Shown one piece after another: positions 63,301 to 64,000 of a stretch of 64,000 nt of DNA. Below the pieces are notes generated by a model. The model was not told where the DNA came from. It searched no databases and saw nothing but the letters and a program-made list of their open reading frames with translations. Each line of letters opens with the position of its first letter. The first letter of the stretch is position 1. This DNA comes from Crotophaga sulcirostris (taxonomy: Eukaryota; Chordata; Aves; Cuculiformes; Crotophagidae), in assembly GCA_013397455.1 (NCBI GenBank), contig VYZB01000292.1, positions 783,533 through 847,532 on the forward strand. Direction: 5' to 3'. The translations under genes were made by a program, and so were the position numbers.

Positions 63301-63345
63301 GGGACCCCCGTGCGGGACCCCCGTGCGGGACCCCCGTGCGGGACC
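63301..63345. repeat. 13-base tandem repeat, three copies
   Basis: GGGACCCCCGTGC occurs three times in a row (63,301-63,339), followed by a partial fourth. Confidence 0.95.
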
Positions 63346-63992
63346 CAGACTGGACCCAGCCGAATTCCTAAGCCCCATCCAGGCTGGGCTCAGCCGGACC
63401 CAGCCGGGATCACCCCGCCGGATCCTGGCTGGACCCAGCCGGGCTTCCCTCGCCGGACAACTCCTCGTTGGACCCAGCCAGACCCAGCCGAACTCCCATC
63501 CAGGCTGGACCCAGCCAGAGCGAGCCGGGACCCCTCTCCCTGCCGGACAACTCCCCAAACCAGACCCAGCCGAAGTCCCACGCTCCATGAAGGCTGGACC
63601 CCGCCGGGACCCCCGCATCAGACCTGGGTCGGACTTAGTCGAGCTTCTCCCACCCGATCCGGGACAGACCCAGCCGGGACCCCTCCGTGAACCCTGCCAG
63701 AGCCGGGCGAAGTCCCACGCCACATCCAGGCTACACCCCGAGCCGGACACAGCCGGGCCCTCCCCTCCGGATCCGCACCGGACCCAGCCAGGCTCTGCCG
63801 AACTCCCACGCCACATCCAGGCTGGACCCAGCCGGATCCTGCCGGGACCTCGAGCCGGACCCAGCCGAACTCCCACGCCCCAGCCAGGCTGAACCCAGCC
63901 AGAGCCAGCCAGGACCCCGCGCCGGACCCAGCCGAACTCCCGCACCCCATCCAGGCTGGACTCTGCCGGGACACCCCTTCCCCGCCAGACAA
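63340..63992. repeat. GC-rich minisatellite running off the window
   Basis: The words GGACCCAGCCGAACTCCCAC, CATCCAGGCTGGACCCAGCC and CCGGGACCCC recur in changing order. ATCCAGGCTGGA-like anchors are spaced about 67-135 bases apart. It continues to the last base, so its full length is unknown. It lacks stops in several frames, which produces long spurious frames on both strands. Confidence 0.93.
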
Positions 63993-64000
63993 CCTCCCGC

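Noticed and set aside
62466..63945. Long open frames on both strands (up to about 350 codons)
   Set aside because: They overlie GC-rich sequence and the minisatellite, overlap each other on opposite strands, and show Pro/Gly/Arg-rich repeats without any domain.

Overview
The window is vertebrate genomic DNA, almost certainly from a bird. It has short exons with GT/AG borders in long introns, many CR1 LINE 3' ends ending in the ATTCTATGATTCTA-type repeat, and two genes whose exons translate into close relatives of human chromosome 12q24 proteins. There are no bacterial operons, phage genes, CRISPR arrays or viral genes. Product names and human comparisons rest on recognition of the translated exons; no database search was possible.

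Layout. Positions 1-9.2 kb are non-coding (one old CR1 piece, a TG repeat). SPRING1 (C12orf49) lies on the minus strand at 9,982-15,001, and all five coding exons can be placed exactly (206 codons, no frame break). Its first exon sits in a GC-rich, CpG-rich island that contains a 157-base run of N. Immediately to the right is a roughly 0.95-kb A/T-rich tandem array with a 60-base period, then a cluster of CR1 copies. RNFT2 (TMEM118) lies on the plus strand; nine coding exons from 20,158 to 46,397 give a membrane protein with a C-terminal C3HC4 RING. The few N-terminal codons expected upstream were not found and may lie in the gap. From 46.4 kb to the end no coding exon is recognisable. A minus-strand polyadenylation context at about 52.36 kb fits the position of the HRK 3' exon expected from synteny. 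The last 0.7 kb is a GC-rich minisatellite running off the window.

The two genes are head to head, so they probably share the CpG-island promoter, as their human counterparts do. SPRING1 is a Golgi membrane protein needed for site-1 protease and SREBP activation. RNFT2 is a RING-type E3 ubiquitin ligase of internal membranes. Nothing in the sequence ties the two functions together beyond shared regulation.

The more interesting non-genic items are a 51-base exon-like block coding for a hydrophobic segment downstream of SPRING1, a palindromic MITE-like element with flanking 7-8 base direct repeats at 58.05 kb, MIR-like ancient SINE relics, nested CR1 insertions including one in a decayed antisense reverse-transcriptase remnant, and the large tandem array beside the shared promoter. 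I did not find a convincing new biological system.
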